Below, piece by piece: positions 10,122 to 22,504 of a DNA stretch of 64,000 nucleotides (position 1 is the first letter of the stretch; each line of letters begins with the position of its first letter). The position numbers and the translations under genes were made by a program. This stretch comes from Mallotus nudiflorus (taxonomy: Eukaryota > Streptophyta > Magnoliopsida > Malpighiales > Euphorbiaceae): positions 9,809,501 to 9,873,500 of the forward strand of contig CANTUR010000009.1 of NCBI GenBank assembly GCA_947683625.1, written 5' to 3'. Under the pieces are notes generated by a model. It was not told where the DNA came from. It did not search any database and was given only the letters and a program-made list of their open reading frames with translations.

Positions 10122-11407
10122 TGATTATGTGTTAAGTGTAGGTTGATTTAATTATGTTTATGGTATTTATTGTTACAATTGGTTAGAACTTAGTTATTTC
10201 TATACTTATTATGAATTTAGTAATGTGTTTGGCTTTCTTTTAAAATAAATTTTATGTGAATTGTTGAATCAAACTTTGTAGATAATGATGATGGTGGAGC
10301 ATGCAATCATGACAAGAATATGCAATCATGGTGGAATATGAAATTATATCAAGAGACATATAATGATAGTGGTTGAGCATGCAATTATGGCAAAAGACAT
10401 ATAATGATGATGGTGGAGCATGCAGTCATGGCAAGAGACATTCAATTATGGCAAGAATATACAATAATGGATGACATGCATTGATGTAGAGAATATCATT
10501 ATTAAAGAAGAAAAATAAATAATAAGAGGAATTGATATAAGTTGTAGAGAAGGCATTACGGAAGGAGAGGAGAACTTGAAGAAAATCTAGTAATGAAAGA
10601 AGAGTTGGAGAGCAAGAGAAGAATTCCTTAAAAAAAAAAAGTTCATTCTTTCCTTCTTTACATTTTTGTTCTTAATGTATTTTATTTTTGAATTTGGGAT
10701 GACTAATATTATGTCTAGTTAATTTTATTCATATTGGGGATTGTTGAACTTATTTTAATTTAAGTTGATTTATAGATATTGATTTTTTTCCCCTTTAATT
10801 TGCATTAAGCATTCATTAAGCTTAATTGTTTATGATTTGACCATTCATAATTAATTTTTAATTAAAGTTAATTATTGAAAAGTATTAATCTTAATAGAAA
10901 TATAAATGCTTGATTAATTAATTTAAGTCTAGAGATAGCTTAAATTATTTTAATTTCAATTGGTTGTACTTCATGATTTATTTACTAAATTTGATTAGAT
11001 TTTAATTTAATGAAAATTGGTTAAAGCCTTTTCAATTGATAGGAATAAATTAAGTAATTTTTACTTGAGAAAAATTAATTACTACCTTTGAAGTCCCAAG
11101 AATTGCAATAGAAAGAAAGACTAATTTTTTAAGATTGGCTTAATTAAAATATAGTGATACAATCCTTAACATTATTCTATCATTTACTTGTTAAAATTTA
11201 TTTGCTTGTTATATTTTAAATTAATTGATTTTATTATTTAATTTAATTTTGTCTATTAAAATTTAGCAATTTTAGTTCACTTAATTGTTGTTTCTTAAAC
11301 AAGTTAAAAACAAAATTAATAGTTAGATAAACATTTAATCCTCGTGGGATCATCCAGTATTTATTCTATATTACTTGACAAAATCGTATGCTTTCGAGAA
11401 TCAATCA
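10122..11407 (+). repeat. Athila-like 5' LTR (unit A, 1286 bp)
   Basis: It starts TGATTATGTG and ends CAATCA, just before the primer-binding site. It is nearly identical to the LTRs at 22505 and 34916, but differs from the 3' LTR at 43285 by roughly one base in ten in the stretches compared by eye. A block at about 10285-10500 has ~40-bp direct repeats around GGAGCATGCA and AATGATGATGG. Confidence 0.92.
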
Positions 11408-11413
11408 AGTTTT

Positions 11414-11430
11414 TGACACCGTTGCCGGGA
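11414..11430 (+). promoter_or_regulatory. Primer-binding site, tRNA-Asp type (unit A)
   Basis: TGACACCGTTGCCGGGA, six bases after the LTR end, matches the complement of the 3' end of plant tRNA-Asp (TGGCGCCGTTGCCGGGGA) except for a few decayed positions. This primer choice is typical of Athila-type elements. Confidence 0.85.
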
Positions 11431-11562
11431 ATTGAATAAGTTTAACAATATAATTGGTTTCGGTTTACTTGATTTAAGTTATTTCTATTTTAAATTTGAA
11501 TGTTTATTTATTTGTTTGTTTTCTATTATTATTTATTTTATTTTAATTCATTGTTTTAGTGG

Positions 11563-13341
11563 ATGCATAATACTCGAAAAACAAGGACATATCCTCTCAT
11601 TTTCATTCCAAAACTTACACAGTTTGAAAGAGAAAATAAAAGGCATTCTCAAGAAAAATCAAGTCTCATGGGAGAACAACGAGAAGAAGAAAGAACACTT
11701 TTAGATTTTTTCATGCGAGGTCTAGATGGTACACAACAAAAGTATTACTAGGCCAACAATCAACGCCAACAATTTTGAGATTAAACTGGCCTTGCTTCAA
11801 ATGATCCAATCAAGTGTTCAATTTTAAGGCTTGTTAAATGAAGATCCTAATGCTCATATTGCTAATTTTCTGGAATTATACGACACATTCAAGTACAATG
11901 GGGTGTCAGATGATGTTATATATTTGAGGCTCTTTCCACTCATATTAAAGGACAGAGCTAAAACATGGTTAAACTCACAGCCACCAACTTCAATCACTAC
12001 ATGGGATCAATTGGCAAAAAAAACAATATTTGATGCATACCATCAATAACATATCATCAAACGTAGCAAAGATTATTAATGATATCACTACCTTTCAATA
12101 ATTTGATATGGAATCCTTGAGTGATGCATGGGAAACTTTTAAAGAGTTGCTAAGGAGTTGCCCTCATCATGGGTTGCCAAGGGATGTGCTCATCAAAACT
12201 TTTTATAATGGTATTACCTAGTCCAGTAGAGACACCATTGATGCAGCTACTGGAGGTTCATTGATGCAAAAAATAGTTGGGACTGCATTTTCATTTCTAG
12301 AAGAGATGGCAAATAATAATTGTCTTTAGCCAAGGAGGCAGAATTAGGGTAGACAAGGTGATAGCCCTTCAAGCTCAGATTGTTGCATTGACAATATCAC
12401 CAATAAAAATAATCCAGCCCCTTCAGGTGAAAGTTGTATTTTATTGGGTTACTCTAATAATGAATTTAGTGTTTTTGATGCAGTTATGATGGGAGATGGA
12501 TACCAAGGGCAAGTCAACTTTGTTGGGAATCAAATTTAAGGAAAACAGCATAATAATCCATTCTCAAAAATTTACAATCTGGGATGGAGGAATCACCTAA
12601 ATTTTTCTTAGAACAACAATAATAATTTGCTTCCCCAAGGTCTTCATAACAACATGAAAAGGCAAGCACCTATAGGTTTTTGACAACCTTATCAAGATAG
12701 TATGGCCTCAATGGAAAATAAATTATATAAATTTTTAGAAGCTATGTCCAACAAAATGAGCCATCAAGATGAAAATTAAAAATATATAGAGGCCAAATTT
12801 GATCAGATAGCTAAAAATCATTCATCTTTAATTCATTATATTGAGGTACAGTTAGGACAGCTTGCTAATATAGTAGCACAAAGGAATCAAGGGAATTTTC
12901 CAAGCAATACTGAACTAAATCCAAGGGAGTAGCTGAAAGCGATTATAGTAAGAAGTGGCAAAGTGATATGATCAGGAGATGGACTTAAGAAATTAGAAGT
13001 CAAAACTCAAGAAAATAAAATTCAAAATGATTATGATGACTATAAAGAAGGCAAAGGGCAACAAGCAAAGGGCAGTGATATGAAAAAGTAACTATCTATG
13101 CCAAATTCACATAAATATGAGACAAGGCTGCCTTTTCCATAAAGATTGAAGAAGCCCAATGATTAAAAGAAGTTTTCTAAGTTTTTAATCCTTTTGTTGA
13201 TGCTCTTGCAGAGATGCCAACATACGCTAAATATCTTAAGGATATTATCACTAACAAAAGGAGATGGGATAACAACTAGATTATGGAATTAATAATGACC
13301 TGTAGTTCCATCATCATTCATAAAATACCAACTAAATTAAA
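11563..13341 (+). pseudogene. gag: Athila-like gag (unit A, broken)
   Basis: The ATG at 11563 opens a 62-codon frame ending in TAG at 11749. Further gag fragments follow, notably 11831-12049 (DPNAHIANFLELYDTFKYNG to LKDRAKTWLNSQP, the retrotransposon gag domain). This copy alone lacks 26 bp near 12330 that are present at the same place in units B and C (about 24716-24741 in B). Because 26 is not a multiple of three this adds a frameshift here. The conserved gag reading of the longer form suggests the gap is a deletion. Confidence 0.85.
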
Positions 13342-16300
13342 AAACCATGGAGTTTTACTCTTCCTTGTGTAGTTAGTGCTCAAGAATTTCCTAAATGTTT
13401 ATATGATTTGGGTGCAAGTATTAACCTTATGCCATTTTCTCTTCTTAGGAAATTACAGCTCAGTGAATTAACCCCTACGAATATGACTTTGCAACTTACA
13501 GATCACTCTTTAAAGAAACCACATATGATCGTTGAGGAAATTTTTGTTAAGGTAGACAAATTTATCTTTCTTATGGATTTTATACTTTTGGATTTTAAAG
13601 ATGATAGTAAATGTCCTATAATTCTTAGGAGACCATTTTTAAATACTGGGAGAGCAATCATAGATGTCCATAAAAGGAAAATCACTTTTAGGGTTGGTAA
13701 TGAGAGTGCAGAATTTATGATACCTAGATTGATGAAATACCCAATTGAAGAGGAATTTTGCATGAGAGTGGAAGTTGTAGATGAGTGTGTGAGGGAGGTG
13801 AATTTGAATAAAGAAATTATTGATAAAATTTTGGAATGTGAAGTAGACAATGAAACCTCACAAGAAGCTACTTTGTTAAGCTTAAAATTTTAGTTTATAC
13901 TGACAACCCCACTCCCCTATTTATGGTTAAACCACCCAAACTAGAGCTTAAACCATTACCTACCCATTTGAGATACACCTTTATAGGGGAGGGAAACACT
14001 TTACCCATTATCATTTCCAATAAACTATCTATTGAACAAGCGAAAAGGGTATGTGAGATAGTAAGAAATAGGGTGAAGACCATTAGGTGGCAAATTTTAA
14101 ACATTAAAGTGATTAACTATTTAATTGTCATGCATAAAATCCATATGAAAGAGGGCAGTAGAGCTATCATAGAGAGACAAAGGCACTTGAATATGAATAT
14201 GAAGGAGGTGGTCAAGAAAGAGATTATCAAGATATTAGATGCATGCATTATCTACCCAATTTGTAATAGTGAGTGGGTAAGCCTAGTGCAGTGTGTACCA
14301 AAAAAAGAGTGGAATGACTATTGAGGAAAATGAGGTGAGCTAATTTTGAGGAGGATGGCTGATGGGTGGAGGGTATGTATAGATTACCAAAAATTGAACT
14401 TAGCCACAAGGAAGGACCATTTTCCTTTACCATTCATTGACCAAATATTGGAAAGGATAGCAGGGCATGCATACTACTGTTTCCTAGATGGCTATTCGGG
14501 TTAGAATAAGGTTTTTATTTTTCTAGAGGACCAGGTGAATACAATATTTACATGCCCATATGGAACTTTCACTTATCGACGTATGCCTTTCGGACAGTGC
14601 AATGCGCAAGCTACTTTTCAGAGATATATGAAAACTATTTTTTTTTATCTAATCAATAACATCATATAGGTATTTATGGATGATTTTTCTATTTTTGGTG
14701 ATTCTTTTGAATTATGTTTGTCTAACCTTGACAAGGTCTTGAAAAGATATGAAGAGGCTAACCTTGTTCTTAACTAGGAAAAGTGCCATTTTATAGTAAA
14801 GGAAGGGTTAGTCCTTGGTCATAAGATTTTGAGTGCAGGGATTAAGATAGATAGAGCTAAAATAGAAATTATAGAGAAGCTACCAACTCCAACAACAGTC
14901 AAGGGAGTTCGAGGATTTCTAGGACATGCCAGTTTTTACAGGCATTTCATTAAAAAAGTTTCTTTAATTGCTAAGCCTTTAACTTAATTGTTAGTTAAAG
15001 ATGCTCCTTTTGATTTCAATAATAATTTTTTAAATGCTTTTAATAGGTTGAAGGAGGCTTTAGTGTCAACCTTAATTATTTCACCTATGGATTGGGCACT
15101 TCCTTTTAAGATCATGTGTGATGCAAATGACCATACTATAGGGGCAGTGCTTAGTCAAAGGAAAGAAAACAAGCTTCATGTCATAAACTATACAAGCAGA
15201 ACTCTTATAGAAGCTCAATTGAACTACACCACAACTGAGAAAGGGATGATGGTTATGGTTTTTGCTATTGATAAATTCATATCTTACTTACTTGGTTCAA
15301 AGGTTATTTTTTTCATTGATCATGCAATAATAAAATATCTCATGGCTAAGAAGGATGCAAAACCACATCTTATTTGATGGGTGTCACTTTTACAAGAGTT
15401 TGACTTAGATATAAAAGACAAAAAAGGTTTTGAGAATGTTGTAGCTGACCATATGTCCAGGTTAGAGGGTTATGAACAAGTGAGGCAAGAAGAGGATATC
15501 AATGATGAATTTCTTGATGCTTTATTACTAGTAGTCCAACATTTTAGTGCTCCATGGTTTGTAGACATTGCTAATTATTTAACATGTGGAGTGCTGCCTC
15601 CAGATCTTTCCTAGCAACAAAGGAAGCATTTCATCTATAAGCTAAAGCATTATTTATGGGTGGATCCATTTCTATACAAGATTTATTGAGATGGGTTGAT
15701 TAGGAGTTGTGTTCCAGAAGTTAATATGTTAGAAATTTTGTCTCATTGTCATGATTCTATGTATGGTGGGCATTTTGGAGCAAGAAAAACTACTGAAAAG
15801 GTGTTACAGAGTGGATTTTTCTAACCTAATTTATTTAAAGATACTAAGGATTATGTGGAACACTGTGATAGATGTCAACGACATAGGAATATCTCCAAGA
15901 GGAATGAAATGTCACTCACACCAATTCAAGAAGTGGAGATTTTTTACATTTGGGGATTAGATTTTATGGGTCCTTTTCCATCATCTTTTAGGAACCAATA
16001 TATCTTGGCTGGAGTAGACTATATGTCTATGTGGGTGGAAGCCATTCCTTCACCTATAAATGATGCCAAAGTGGTGATAAGATTTTTCAAGAAATTGCTC
16101 AGTAGATTTGGAGTACCTCGAGTTGTAATTAGTGATTGAGGCTCACACTTTTGCAACAAGCAGTTTGAGTTACTACTTAAAAGGTATGGAGTTCACCACA
16201 AAGTTGCTACCTCATATCATCCTCAAACCAGTGGGCAAGTGAAGGTCACTAATAGGGAAATAAAGAAAATTTTAAAGAAAATAGTGGGCTCTTTAAGGAA

Positions 16301-16844
16301 AGATTAGGTATCTAAATTGGATGATGCTTTATGGACATATTGTACAACATTCAAAACTCCAATTGGTATGTCTCCTTACTGATTAGTTTTTAGGAAAGCT
16401 TATCATTTTTCGGTGGAGCTTGAACATTAAGCTTATTGGGCCATTAAGGCACTAAACTTTGATATGGAGGCAGTAGGTGAAAAACATTTGTTATATCTCA
16501 ATGTATTGCATGAGTTTCGATTTTAAGGATATGAGAACACCAAGCTTTTTAAGGAGAAAACAAAACAATGGCATGATGCTCATATTCTTAAGAAAGAATT
16601 CAAAACTAATGATCTTGTTCTTTTATTCAATTCTAGACTGAAATTATTTCTAGGTAAATTAAGATAAAGGTGGAGTGGTCCATTCAAGGTGTAATTAGTC
16701 TTTTCTCATAGTGCACTTGAACTTATAAATTCTCAAGGAGAGTGTCTTTGAATAAATGGGCAGAGGTGCAAAGTTATCAAGGAGGATTTCTACCTAATGA
16801 AAAGAAAATTCTTTTCCTTTATCAACCTCAATGAAATATTTTAG
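13342..16844 (+). pseudogene. pol: Athila-like pol (unit A, broken)
   Basis: Same domains and lesions as copy 0: protease frame 13408-13893, RT about 14320-14990 with FMDD near 14677, RNase H 14988-15480, integrase 15710-16810. The codon that is TAG at 1517 in copy 0 is GAG here (13944), so the frame 13923-14324 is longer. Confidence 0.92.
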
Positions 16845-16981
16845 TTTTTGTCATTCTAAATACCTAAAAATTAGCATTTTATTATTATGCTTATTATTTT
16901 CTTTCATCATTTTATTTTTTTTAGTGTTAGTTTTTTGATTAATCTTTGTCTTATGAATTACAGTTTTCTTTTGAAAAAAAT

Positions 16982-17002
16982 TATATATATATATATATAT
17001 AT
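16982..17002. repeat. (TA)n microsatellite, about 10 repeats (unit A)
   Basis: The shortest of the four alleles of this site in the window. Confidence 0.98.
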
Positions 17003-17488
17003 TGCACATTGTTGACTATTATCTTCTGATTCATACTAAAGTTATTACAAGTCAATATGAGTTAAGGGCACCAGCTACTCATAAATGCTACCATTTATGA
17101 AATCTAGTAGAAGATAATGCATCGATTCCTATCCCTAGGATTAAAAACATTGAGAATGAAGACAATTCTACTACAATTGATAATAATGGTTGGTGAAGAG
17201 TCTTAAAAAAACTAAAGGTCATAGAAAAAAAATGGATGATAAGTTAGAAGCCATAGAGAAGAAAATAGTCAACCAAAATAATGAAATAAATTATTAGTTT
17301 TTCTATTTAAGGAAAGAAATTTTTTACCATAATTTTAAGCTCACGAAGTACATTGAATTGTTAGGTTTTAAACTGCCTTCACCACCATCTTCAGCAAAAT
17401 CACCATCTTAGGGGAGTGTTTTCTCTTTATCTCATTTTTATTTTATTTCATTTAGATTTATTGTGTTTTGTTATATAACACACTTATG

Positions 17489-17530
17489 TTTCACATTGAG
17501 GGCAATGTGAAATTTAAGTATGGGGGGGGG
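17489..17530 (+). promoter_or_regulatory. Hairpin plus polypurine-like G-run (unit A)
   Basis: 10-bp perfect stem with AGGG loop (17489-17512), then TTAAGTAT and nine G. Confidence 0.6.
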
Positions 17531-18019
17531 AGGTGCATTTTACATAAGCATAACATTTAGAGTGTATGTTTTATTTTACATTTGATGTGTTTTATTTTTC
17601 TTATTTTATTTTAATTTATTTTATTGAGTTTTTATTGCAATGTATTCATGCATGGGGAAAGAATATAAGTAACTATCTCATATCTCTGATGCTTGCAACT
17701 TATCAATCTCATGAACTTGGCACATTAGTATAGTTTTCTTGATTAATTGATTTAATCTCCATTTAATATTTGATTTAATTTTTCAAAGAATTATAAGCAA
17801 TCTCTCTTTTTAAATGTGTAAATGTGAATAATTTAAGATGAACTAGAAAAATAGCAGGTTGGATAGCTTGAGTCATTGGAATTTCTTAAATTTGAAAAAA
17901 AAATTGTTGTGGAATGGAGTTGAAATCTTTTATTCAAATTTATTTATTTTCATTTACTTCAATGCTCTTCGAATAATACAAGTACCCTAAAAGGGCCTTC
18001 TAGAGGGTTCCGCACTGAG

Positions 18020-19309
18020 CACTGAGTAATGCATGCATCTACTTCCTGTGTAATCCATAAAAAGTTATCAAAAGTTAAAAGCCATTTCCCATTAAGTTAT
18101 GTAGCCTACTAAAGAGCTTGGAATCATTCCCATATATTTTTTTTTTCATTTCTTTTTCCCAAGAAATATGGGAACAGAAAATTGGCTTTTTGATGTTTTC
18201 TTCGACGGACTGTTGATTAGCCTGGTGTTGAATTAGATGAAAATTGTAGGATTGTACAATCTGTATTATTTAGGTATAATCAGACCTAATTCATTGATGG
18301 CTGAGGAATAATAGCTACATTTTGTTCTGTTCTCATTGACTGGGACACCATCACCATAACAATGAGCACAGTTAGATGTCACTATTCTGAGAAAATACAC
18401 TCACTGGACTCTCCATGTTATGCTTGCCATCGGACTACACAGTCGAAGTAGAAACGAATCAGAGAATTGAGAAGCCTTGTCCTTCCATAGCTGCAACAAA
18501 AGATATTTTCTCATGTAAAGACTAAAAGGAAAGACCATTAGGTTATCGTTGTTTTTTAAGGAAAGAGCAATATTTGTGATTGCTCTATAAAACTTGAAGC
18601 GAAAAGAATCCATTGGTGAGACAACAGATACTGTAGCAGGGTAATTGAAATTTAATAGCAAGAAATATAGGAATACATTTATTTTTATCTCCTCTTATTC
18701 TCTCAATCAAATATGAATCAAGTTCCAGGCCACATAGAAGTTTGATATAATCTTTCCATGACAATCACAAAAGTAAAAGGAAAAGATTATGTCTGAAATA
18801 TATTTTATTTATTATACGTATAGCATTGGAATACTAAACAACAATGTTGCTGTTGATTTTTTTTTATCCCCTCTAATTTGGCTTTTAGAGACAAAATAGC
18901 TAAACCTGTCAACATTAAACAACAATGTTTCTCTGTGGAAAATGGATTTGATTTGATAGTTGCTGTCAACATGAGATGCTTGCTGAAACATATTGACAGC
19001 TTTCCGAGGCTTAATACATAAAAACATACACAGAATTTTCAGCAAGCTCAATAGAAGCAAATATTTTCTTGAGCCAAGTTCCATATATTAAACAGAAGAC
19101 TTATCACATTTCAACAAAGGCAACTTATATGCATATGTCTCTTAATTCAACTGCAGATGAATAATCTAGGCTCCATAATCCCGGATTGAAAAACGAGGAC
19201 ATAATGATTAAGATTGAAGATAACAGATAAAGAGGAACAATAAACTATAATATAAAATGTTACAATAGCATAAAATAAAAGTTACACTACCAATACCAAC
19301 TAGATGCCC
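18020..19309. other. Region downstream of the F-box gene, no recognised gene (unit B)
   Basis: Copy of 5637-6926; the two unassigned minus-strand frames recur at 18401-18661 and 18812-19084 with the same translation. Confidence 0.5.
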
Positions 19310-20530
19310 TCAAATACATATAATGTTCTCAAAGTACTGGAACCCCTTGCAACTATCATAAGCAAGTTTCAGTTCTGGATCACAAAGTCTGTAGTGAGTT
19401 CCATCTGAAAGATTATAAGCCATCGGACTATCATCAATTGATATCACAGCTATCCATTCCTCTGCATTTTTGTCACAGATTATGCATGAAATTGGATAAT
19501 CACCGGTTGGACGCCCTGTCAAAATGGATGCAAGATTGACACGGTATCTCACAAACCATCCAGAATAATCTGCTGCTATCTCCACAACATCATATTCTAT
19601 TCTAGGGCATTGAATATATTCAGCCACACCAAGCAAATGCCCCTGAGACACCCCAAAGCAGCTGAAGTACGTACCCTCACGAAATTGCATTGTTTTGTTG
19701 AAAGTCATGGTTTCAACATCAAAGCAGAGGAGCGTATAAAATCTGTTTGGTTTCTGCCAATGAACTTCACCATTAAAATATACCCATTGACAATCGAAGT
19801 CGGTATATAAAGATTGTGGGCATGAGGATGGCACAAACATCCCAACATCTGCACTACACAGTGCTCTATGGGAATTCCAAGCATCAATTTCAGAAAAATA
19901 TATACAAATTTCCGAAGAGTAATAAATGGAATCATCTTCAGGAATATCCCACGAATCATGAAAACAAATGATCTTATAATGTGGTGATATCTTAGGATCA
20001 TACACCAAACAAACACAATGCCATCTATTACGAGGGACTTCTAGTCTCTTGAATTGTCCGGTGGTGGGATTACACAGATAATGAGAAAATCCATATCCTT
20101 CGAAAGGGTATTCACTACGGCAAAGTAGTAAACCATTGCAGGACTGTGATATATGCGCTATAGGAACATTAAAACAATCTTGGACAACAATGTCACCTCT
20201 GACAGAAGTAAAATTAAGGGAACAATTCAGAGGGATTACTTGAAATTTTGAGGCAGAATGATAGTAGTAATAATCGTCGATGAAAAGCGCTGTGGGCTTG
20301 GGATTATCACAAGTTTGATGTAACAGAAAGTGAGAAGCACAAAACTGGGGATCAGAAATCAAACAAAGCCACTGTTTCGATACGCATTTGAACTTCATCA
20401 ATGGCTTCGCAGGTAGTCGGATGAGAATTTCTGTTAGAAGATCTTCAATTTGGGCCACCTTTGCCGCAGACAGAGTCATTCGTATTTCACCTGTGGATGT
20501 GGTTTTGTTTCGATCTTCTCCGGAAATCAT
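19310..20530 (-). CDS. F-box protein with F-box-associated domain (unit B)
   Basis: 406 codons, translating identically to the unit A gene over its whole length, with the F-box at residues 27-70 and FBA-type landmarks at 125-330. The stop and start contexts and the acceptor-like sequence before the ATG are the same. No lesion is visible, so it should be as functional as the other two copies. Identity at the protein level implies either very recent duplication or copy homogenisation. Confidence 0.93.
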   Translation of the reverse strand: MISGEDRNKTTSTGEIRMTLSAAKVAQIEDLLTEILIRLPAKPLMKFKCVSKQWLCLISDPQFCASHFLLHQTCDNPKPTALFIDDYYYYHSASKFQVIPLNCSLNFTSVRGDIVVQDCFNVPIAHISQSCNGLLLCRSEYPFEGYGFSHYLCNPTTGQFKRLEVPRNRWHCVCLVYDPKISPHYKIICFHDSWDIPEDDSIYYSSEICIYFSEIDAWNSHRALCSADVGMFVPSSCPQSLYTDFDCQWVYFNGEVHWQKPNRFYTLLCFDVETMTFNKTMQFREGTYFSCFGVSQGHLLGVAEYIQCPRIEYDVVEIAADYSGWFVRYRVNLASILTGRPTGDYPISCIICDKNAEEWIAVISIDDSPMAYNLSDGTHYRLCDPELKLAYDSCKGFQYFENIICI

Positions 20531-21211
20531 CCCTAAAAGAAATAATAAATAAAATACAGCAAGGGCATGTTAAGAATGTGATCTATTCTTCTAATATTAC
20601 ATTCCTAAGATATAAAACAAGTAAATATATACAGATATGCACCAAGGAGACATGAATTTACTAAAATATTTTCAAATAAATTTACTAAAATATTTTCCTT
20701 AGTATTAGTAAAAATTTAATTCTAATTTAATTCTAATTTGGTTTGGATTAGAATTTCTATTCTAGTCAGATTTGTTCTTATTATTCAAATTCTAATTAGG
20801 ATTTCTATTCTAATCATATAACTTACTCATTTACTAATATAAAAATTTAGTCAAATATCATATTAGTCAAGAAAAAAGACAGTATTTAATACAACAACCA
20901 TAGAATAAAAGGACAGAAAAAGAAAAATATTGTAGACAAAGAAAAAAAAGAGAAGAGGAATGGTATTTTTGTAAAATTTTTTTAGTCAATTATAAGAGTG
21001 AAAATATTTTCTTGTTTTTATATATATTTGATTAAATTCTATCATTAGGAAGCTTCAAGTGTCCCTTAGTTGTTTGACAAAAAAAAAAAGGGTCCCTTAA
21101 CTGATTAAAGAAAGTAGGTGAGAAATAACATGATGCATGAACTTAATTAAATCATGAAAAGATGCTAACCAAATCATGCAAAGCAAGAGCAAAGAGATTT
21201 TAACTTCTGCC
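20531..21211. promoter_or_regulatory. Divergent intergenic region (unit B)
   Basis: Copy of 8148-8828 with the same short direct repeats; no difference was noticed by eye. Confidence 0.55.
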
Positions 21212-21220
21212 TATAAATAG
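21212..21220 (+). promoter_or_regulatory. TATA box of the T2-RNase gene (unit B)
   Basis: TATAAATAG, 110 bp before the ATG at 21330. Confidence 0.7.
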
Positions 21221-21224
21221 ATGC

Positions 21225-21320
21225 CTCAATTACTTCTTCAAGCCCACATCCATTTTGTAAATCAACGTGAAGCTCAATTACTTCTTCAAGCACACAGCCA
21301 TTTCGTAAAAGAACTTCAAG
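21225..21320 (+). repeat. 48-bp tandem duplication in the RNase leader (unit B)
   Basis: Two adjacent copies, 21225-21272 and 21273-21320. Confidence 0.9.
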
Positions 21321-21329
21321 CTAAAAATA

Positions 21330-22130
21330 ATGTTCTTCATACTCTTCTTCTTCCTAATTCTTCCAAAGCCATTCCATGCACACCACCACGTTTGGCTAGT
21401 TGAGATTTGGGCCCCAGAATATTGTTCGGAGAATGGTTCTGGTTGTAGAAAAGATGAATCACTCTCAAATGATTTTCCGATTCATGGTCTGTGGCCTGTG
21501 GACCAACAAGGCAACACTCTACTTAACTGTCAAACCCCAGTTACAGATGTTCACACCTTGGTAATTTTTCTCTTTTCCTAATTATTTGCTTTCTTCATTC
21601 TGCTTGGTCTAAGTTTCATTCATTGTGCAAGTGCAGCTACGAGGTCTAAGTTTCATTCTTTGTGCAAGTGCAGCTACGAGGGCGGCGAAAATTAGTTCAA
21701 GAACTGACTATGCATTGGCAAAATCGCAATGCCATGACCTCCGAGACCAGGACGCAAATGGATTTCTGGAAGCATGAATGGTTAAAACATGGAAGTTGTA
21801 TTGACCAGTAAAATCCCCTAAGTTACTTTGGGAAAGGCATTTTGTTAAAACTAGAAACGGTCTTCTACATGCGCTAGCGAGTAACGGTCTGTTCCTAGAG
21901 CATCATACCCAAAACCCGATAATGAAAATTCTATAAACGGTTGGCGTACTAAATGCCACGCATTTGCGCTGAGGTGCACAAACAAGAATGGTCAACTTCT
22001 TCTCCAAGAAATTTATATAAGCTATGTGAAGGATATGTATAATGTGATGTCATGTTCTCACATAGAAATCAACCATATAGATAACTATAGGACTAATTCA
22101 ATGATTAAATTTCCCTCACCAATAGAATAA
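21330..22130 (+). pseudogene. T2-family ribonuclease, truncated and frameshifted (unit B)
   Basis: Exon 1 is 21330-21560, the intron 21561-21673, and exon 2 reads to TAA at 21809, just after motif II. Downstream homology in two further frames ends at 22130. Signal peptide, FPIHGLWP and WKHEWLKHGSC are all retained. The stop and both frameshifts match unit A exactly, so they predate the duplication. Confidence 0.9.
21606..21679 (+). repeat. 37-bp tandem duplication at the splice acceptor (unit B)
   Basis: Copies 21606-21642 and 21643-21679, each with a candidate AG acceptor. Confidence 0.9.
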
Positions 22131-22199
22131 ACTGATCTGTCATTACATTGACGAAAAGTGAGAAAAAAAATTTTCAATTCCATAAACTTTGCTATGCTT

Positions 22200-22504
22200 A
22201 AAATGGAACATCACCAGTTGCTCACAAACCATCCAGAATAATCTGCTGCTATCTCGACAATTTTATATACTATCCAGCGCGTTCAATATATGCCCTAGAG
22301 ACACCCCAAATCCAAAGCAACAGAAGAACATAAGGAGAGTAAAAAATATACCCATTAACTACCGAAGTTGCTTCTTAAAGATTGTGGGCGTGAGGATGGC
22401 ACAAACATCCTAACATCTGTACTACTCAATGCTCTATGGGAAGTCAAAGCGTCAATTTCAGAGAAATATATATATTCAAATTATTGAAGAGTAATAAATG
22501 GAAT
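22200..22504 (-). pseudogene. 3' half of the dead F-box paralogue (unit B)
   Basis: Copy of 9817-10121. It ends at GGAAT (22500-22504), abutting the LTR. Confidence 0.87.

Larger units (their letters stand above)
5637..18019. repeat. Tandem segmental duplication, unit A (12383 bp)
   Basis: A complete unit bounded by the junction CACTGAG/CACTGAGTAATGC at both ends (5636|5637 and 18019|18020). It carries the F-box gene, T2-RNase remnant, half F-box pseudogene and Athila copy. It differs from B and C by a 26-bp gap near 12330, a C at 11468 (T in B and C), a short (TA)n and a few other substitutions. The unit spacing is confirmed by identical reading frames recurring at 6927/19310/31721 and 981/13408/25817/38228. 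Confidence 0.97.
16845..18019 (+). other. Athila-like 3' non-coding region (unit A)
   Basis: It matches 4418-5636 and ends at the junction to unit B. It carries a short (TA)n at 16982-17002 (about 10 repeats) and the hairpin plus nine-G run at 17489-17530. Confidence 0.6.

Noticed and set aside
10285..10500. CRISPR-like array
   Set aside because: The repeats are imperfect, unevenly spaced and inside a plant LTR.
11414..11430. A tRNA gene at the tRNA-like sequence after the LTR
   Set aside because: Only the 17 bases complementary to a tRNA 3' end are present, as expected of a primer-binding site; no cloverleaf is encoded.
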